Part shown: piece after piece, positions 60,448-64,000 of the stretch | How positions within the stretch are numbered: the stretch's first letter is position 1 | Layout of the letters: the number at the start of each line of letters is the position of its first letter | Source: Exophiala sp. HKRS030 | Taxonomy: Eukaryota > Ascomycota > Eurotiomycetes > Chaetothyriales > Herpotrichiellaceae | Assembly (NCBI GenBank): GCA_023897205.1 | Contig: JAHWDD010000001.1 | Coordinates: forward strand, 1,178,001 to 1,242,000 | Direction: 5' to 3' | Length of the DNA stretch: 64,000 bases | Notes under the pieces: generated by a model | The model's input: the letters and a program-made list of their open reading frames with translations, nothing else | Told to the model about the DNA's origin: nothing | Database searches by the model: none | Position numbers and translations under genes: made by a program

Positions 60448-62161
60448 ATATAACGACCAGCCAGGTGGAATGTTTATTTTGCTGTTTGGGCACGATACAT
60501 AGCGTGGGCGCTTTTTTGGAGGTTTACTGCATGTTTTTCAAGTGAGGGCTCATTACGCGTCACTTCTATTCAAAGATGTCCTGCAACATGGCAATGCAGC
60601 CTCATGAATCTGGGCGGGAAAAAGTCACATATCCTATGGGTTTTGTCGGTACTCGGAATGGTAGACACCTGACTTGTGGGAGGGCATCAGCTGTATATAT
60701 GATGGAAGGGTTAGGGACAGGTTGCTTGAGGGGTGGATGATCTGACAACATTCCCAGCAGATATAGACGGCGTCCATATAGAAGCGCAGGGAGTCACTTT
60801 TTCAAGGTTGATTGAAGTTTATCGGTTGTGGTGGTTAAGGCCTAGGATGAGTGGTATGCTCTACGGAGGACGTCTACATGTTCCCCACCGATTTATTCCG
60901 TACTGGCAATTATACATATTGATCAACCACCAGGTTAAAAAGAAAAAGAAGGCTCGTCGACCCTCTGTAAAAGGTTACGTAAGGATTTTCCAGGAGATAT
61001 CTGTACTTGGTAAAAATATGCTGATAGTACATGAACGATGACGACGGAATGACATAGAGTTGTCCTGTCGAGTACCCGGTACGTAGTACAGTACGAGTAT
61101 ATCCGTGCTCAGGAAAAAGAGGTACGTGACTTTGACGTGGTGGTGGTGGTGGTGGTCAATGCTACAAGATCCCAATTTCGAATCCGGGGTAATAGTTAGA
61201 TTTTGTACCCAGGTGGTTACGATCTTGGGGGCGGACGGGGAAGAGGGAAAAAGGGGGGGAGGGGGCCAACAGAGAAAGTGTGTTGTTCTTTTGAGAATGA
61301 CAATGGGAAGTCGTCATAAAAACGTCAATTGACATCGGTATGTGAGGTTATTGTACAGCCACGAGTACAATGAATCACGTTATAGTATTGTTCTCATCCA
61401 ACCAGAACGATTTGTCTGTACCATCTTTTTTTTGACGTCTTTTGACATCTCAGATGTAGGTTGACAGCTCTTTGACAGGATGGGGAAAAGGAAGCGAGGT
61501 TTCTCTCGTGTGTGCCGCGCGTGAGGTTGTAAAAGTGTCGGTGTACATACACAATAGTACTCGTACTCGGATACCTTGTGAGGTCTTTACCTTGGCCTGG
61601 TACTTGGTCAAAGGTGAAAAGGGCAACAACACGAGAGACGGATCAAAGATCAATATTGTCAATGGAGGCCGGTAAAGTCGTCTTTCTCTCCGAATCCGTC
61701 GTGGTGGCGTTGGTTGTACTGATACTCGTACCAATCTACTGTACTCGGTACTTTACGATTCGTACGAACGACTCCGTACGTATCTAATACAGTACATACA
61801 GTTACTTCCGTGACACAAACAGGGAGGTTGAGGTGATGTTCCGGCGACAAAAAGGTGTGATGCAAGAAGGGCGAAACGTGTATGATGTCATGTCACCTGA
61901 TGACCCACCTGCTCTCCATACTCGTACTCGTACTCGTAAAGGTGAAACTACGATTTCACCCGCATTCCAACATTCCGACCCCGGAGAAATACGGGAGGGG
62001 TACTTCAGTACATACTGTACAAGGGAAGATTCACATCAAGGGAGGAAACAGCGGCCTTTGTTCGGCCCGGGCCCTCGTCCGTGAACTGAATTCGGAAAGA
62101 AACATTGACTAATACTTTTTGTAGTTTCAAGGCACGCAACGACCGCAGAACCCGAACCCTC
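60448..62161. other. 1.7 kb intergenic region rich in GTAC and short repeats
   Basis: Includes a TGG trinucleotide run (about 61137-61157), three tandem ACTCGT units near 61920-61937, and many GTAC tetramers. No gene is recognised. The right end is probably the promoter of the kinase. Confidence 0.45.
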
Positions 62162-63729
62162 ATGCAGAGGGCGACTACACGATGGTGCCGCCAGACCCCA
62201 CTCTCTATGAAATGTTCGCCACGGAAGCGTCTACGGTGGTGCTCTTCCCAACTCAGAAGAAGCTATTCCCAAATTAGGGAAGAAGACAAACAAGAAGTTA
62301 ACGTCAGAAAAATCGAGGAGGAGACTTTACCATTCTACAGCCGTTCGAACTTTTACCCAGTCTACATTGGTGAGGTTCTCGCTTCAAGGTACAGGGTTGT
62401 TGGGAAGCTCGGATTTGGTGCCGGTTCGACGGTTTGGCTCGCCAGGGATTTGGAGTTTGTTTTCTTCTCCTTGGGTAAAAAAAAAGATGAAAGAACGCCT
62501 AGCCTAACCACACCTGTCGAACATATAGGAAACAAAACTATGTCGTCCTCAAGATCTATGCCCGAGGTCTGAGTTCGACCTCGGAGCACGAGGTGACAAC
62601 CTACAAATACCTAAACACAATTGAATCTGACCATCCAGGACGGAAATATGTTCGAACGTGCCTTGATAGCTTCGAGGCCGAAGGACCCGATGGCAATGCA
62701 TACCAATGTCTCGTGCACCGTCCTCTTTGGCAAAGTCTCGGGATGTTACAATACCGACACAGCAGGCACAAACTCACGGAAGAGCTCCTCAGACAGGTGC
62801 TTTCTTGTGTCCTTCGAGCGATAGACTATCTGCACAGTGAATGTCACCTGGTGCATACAGGTATGGAAGATAGCCTACAGTTTTTCTACACCAAAATTGA
62901 GTCTCAAGCTGATGTATACGTAGATATCAAAGCAAGCAACATTATGCTTGGTCTCGACGACGATTCGGTTCTGCAAGCTTTTGAGGCAAACGAGATGGCC
63001 AACCCTAGCCCTCGAAATATCTATCCGGACCGCACGATTTATCACTCTCGGCTCATAGACAGGCCAAAAGCGATCGGACTTCCCGTCTTGAGCGACTTTG
63101 GGCTGGCCCGATTCGAAGGGGGAAATGCCGACGACGATATTCAACCAGAGATTTACAGAGCACCGGAGGTCTTGTTGGACATGGACTGGAACTACCCAGT
63201 TGACATTTGGAACGTTGGCGCCATGGTATGGTATATCCTGTGTAACGTTGAATCAAATAACAAGTTGCTTACCAAGTCTCTGCTTTTAGATCTGGATCTC
63301 TTCTACGACAAACATCTGTTCGATGCTTACGATCCCGCCACGAACAAGCTTTCAAATAAATATCACACCTCAGAAATGGCAGCATACCTTGGCCCGCCCC
63401 CTCGAGAATTTTTAGAAAAGAGCGAGACAAGCTGGAAGTATTTTGACCGATCAGGTAGGGTTCTTTTGTTTTTTAATTGCCTGTCTGTTTGTTTGGTGCG
63501 AATTGAATTGCTGAGATTTTTCAACTTTTTGTTCCAAACAGGCCGCCTGATAACCGGATTTGACCTAAGCGACAAACTATCACTCGATGCTAGAGAAGAG
63601 CGGTTGGAAGGCGAAAAGAAGGAGCAGTTTCTCAACTTTATCAGGTCAATGTTGCGATGGGATCCAAATGACCGGCTTACTGCTCGTGAGCTCCTCGATG
63701 ATCCATGGTTAAACGACTACAAGATTTGA
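62162..63729 (+). CDS. SRPK-like serine/threonine protein kinase
   Basis: Exons 62162-62454, 62529-62860, 62924-63454 and 63542-63729 give about 447 residues; a further 48-nt in-frame intron (63242-63289) is possible, which would give 431. Motifs: glycine loop [17 protein letters not shown], catalytic Lys in NYVVLKIYA, catalytic loop [11 protein letters not shown] (restored by removing 62861-62923), DFG in [12 protein letters not shown] in IYRAPEVLL, and [11 protein letters not shown]. The HTD form of the HRD motif and the sequence [15 protein letters not shown] are typical of fungal SRPK-related kinases. The Arg-rich N-terminus (RRSYS at its end) could be a mitochondrial presequence. The ATG at 62162 is preferred; 62210 is an alternative. 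Confidence 0.85.
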
Positions 63730-64000
63730 ATGTACAAGGGGCCTTACGCAGTACGGTTCCAAACCTCGTTCCTCTGGATGGTAGACATTGGCTTAAAAGT
63801 GCAATGCTACCTACCTACCTTAGACCAACCTACCTTAGACCAACCTACCTTAGACCAACCTACCTTAGACCAACCTACCTTAGACCAACCTACCTTAGAC
63901 CAACCTACAATACCCAGCCTTGTGTGATTTTGTGGGATGTGTTCCCACAAAGCTCGCGCAGTAAAAGAACTATGGGCCTACTCCTTACGGAACTGGCCAT
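63730..64000. other. 3' flank of the kinase gene
   Basis: Contains the 15-bp tandem repeat. An open frame runs through the repeat but has no independent support. Confidence 0.4.
63815..63904 (+). repeat. 15-bp minisatellite, six identical units
   Basis: Six perfect tandem copies of CTACCTTAGACCAAC, starting 85 bp after the kinase stop codon. Because the unit is divisible by three, the repeat is open in some frames (TLDQP pentapeptide), but it probably lies in a 3' UTR. Confidence 0.95.

Noticed and set aside
63233..63289. ATATCCT-type donor resembling a minor-spliceosome (U12) intron in the kinase
   Set aside because: Filamentous ascomycetes are generally thought to lack the minor spliceosome, and no good branch-site sequence is present; an ordinary 48-nt GT-AG alternative exists.
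63730..63927. 65-codon ORF spanning the 15-bp minisatellite
   Set aside because: It is open only because the repeat unit is a multiple of three without stops; no other support.

Overview
The window is nuclear DNA from a filamentous ascomycete (Pezizomycotina). Genes carry short GT-AG introns of about 50-100 nt, and the gene set is typical of moulds: a ferrichrome-type siderophore synthetase, an ornithine N5-monooxygenase, a Zn2Cys6 regulator, MFS and NCS1 transporters, PEX6 and an ELMO protein. A Eurotiomycete-like, possibly Chaetothyrialean, origin is my impression only. I called 17 protein genes, most with exon boundaries worked out by hand. I saw no convincing tRNA, rRNA, transposon or CRISPR.

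Left region, 1-7515: an FAD monooxygenase (cut by the left edge) is divergent from a cofactor-free Hod/Qdo-type dioxygenase. An NCS1 transporter and a Zn2Cys6 transcription factor follow. Together they look like a small catabolic cluster for an N-heteroaromatic compound such as a 4-quinolone. The 9-mer GATACGGTA occurs three times, all upstream of the three structural genes.

Housekeeping block, 7951-23085: a small RGG-rich protein, 40S ribosomal protein S13 (uS15), a Dpy-30/Sdc1-like protein, a SANT/AT-hook-like protein and PEX6. Between them are long gene-free stretches, including 15.2-18.6 kb, which holds a G-rich repeat.

Siderophore block, 23922-41233: sidA and a 4,878-residue NRPS (sidC/NPS2 type, order ATC-ATC-TC-ATC-TC-TC) are transcribed divergently from a 1.1 kb promoter. 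That promoter contains two palindromic sites matching ATCWGATAA, the sequence bound by iron-responsive GATA repressors. SidA makes N5-hydroxyornithine; the NRPS would assemble three acylated hydroxyornithines with small amino acids into a ferricrocin or ferrichrome.

Right region, 42226-64000: a four-exon cupin-like protein, an allantoate-permease-family MFS transporter, a sugar-porter-like MFS transporter, an ELMO protein with a probable GC-AG intron, TMA22/DENR with a 20-nt microexon, a 5.2 kb gap, a Reg1-like PP1 regulatory protein preceded by a uORF whose stop overlaps the main start, and an SRPK-like kinase followed by a 15-bp tandem repeat. The 9-mer TACTCCGTA (or its complement) recurs at least nine times, always in noncoding DNA as far as I saw.
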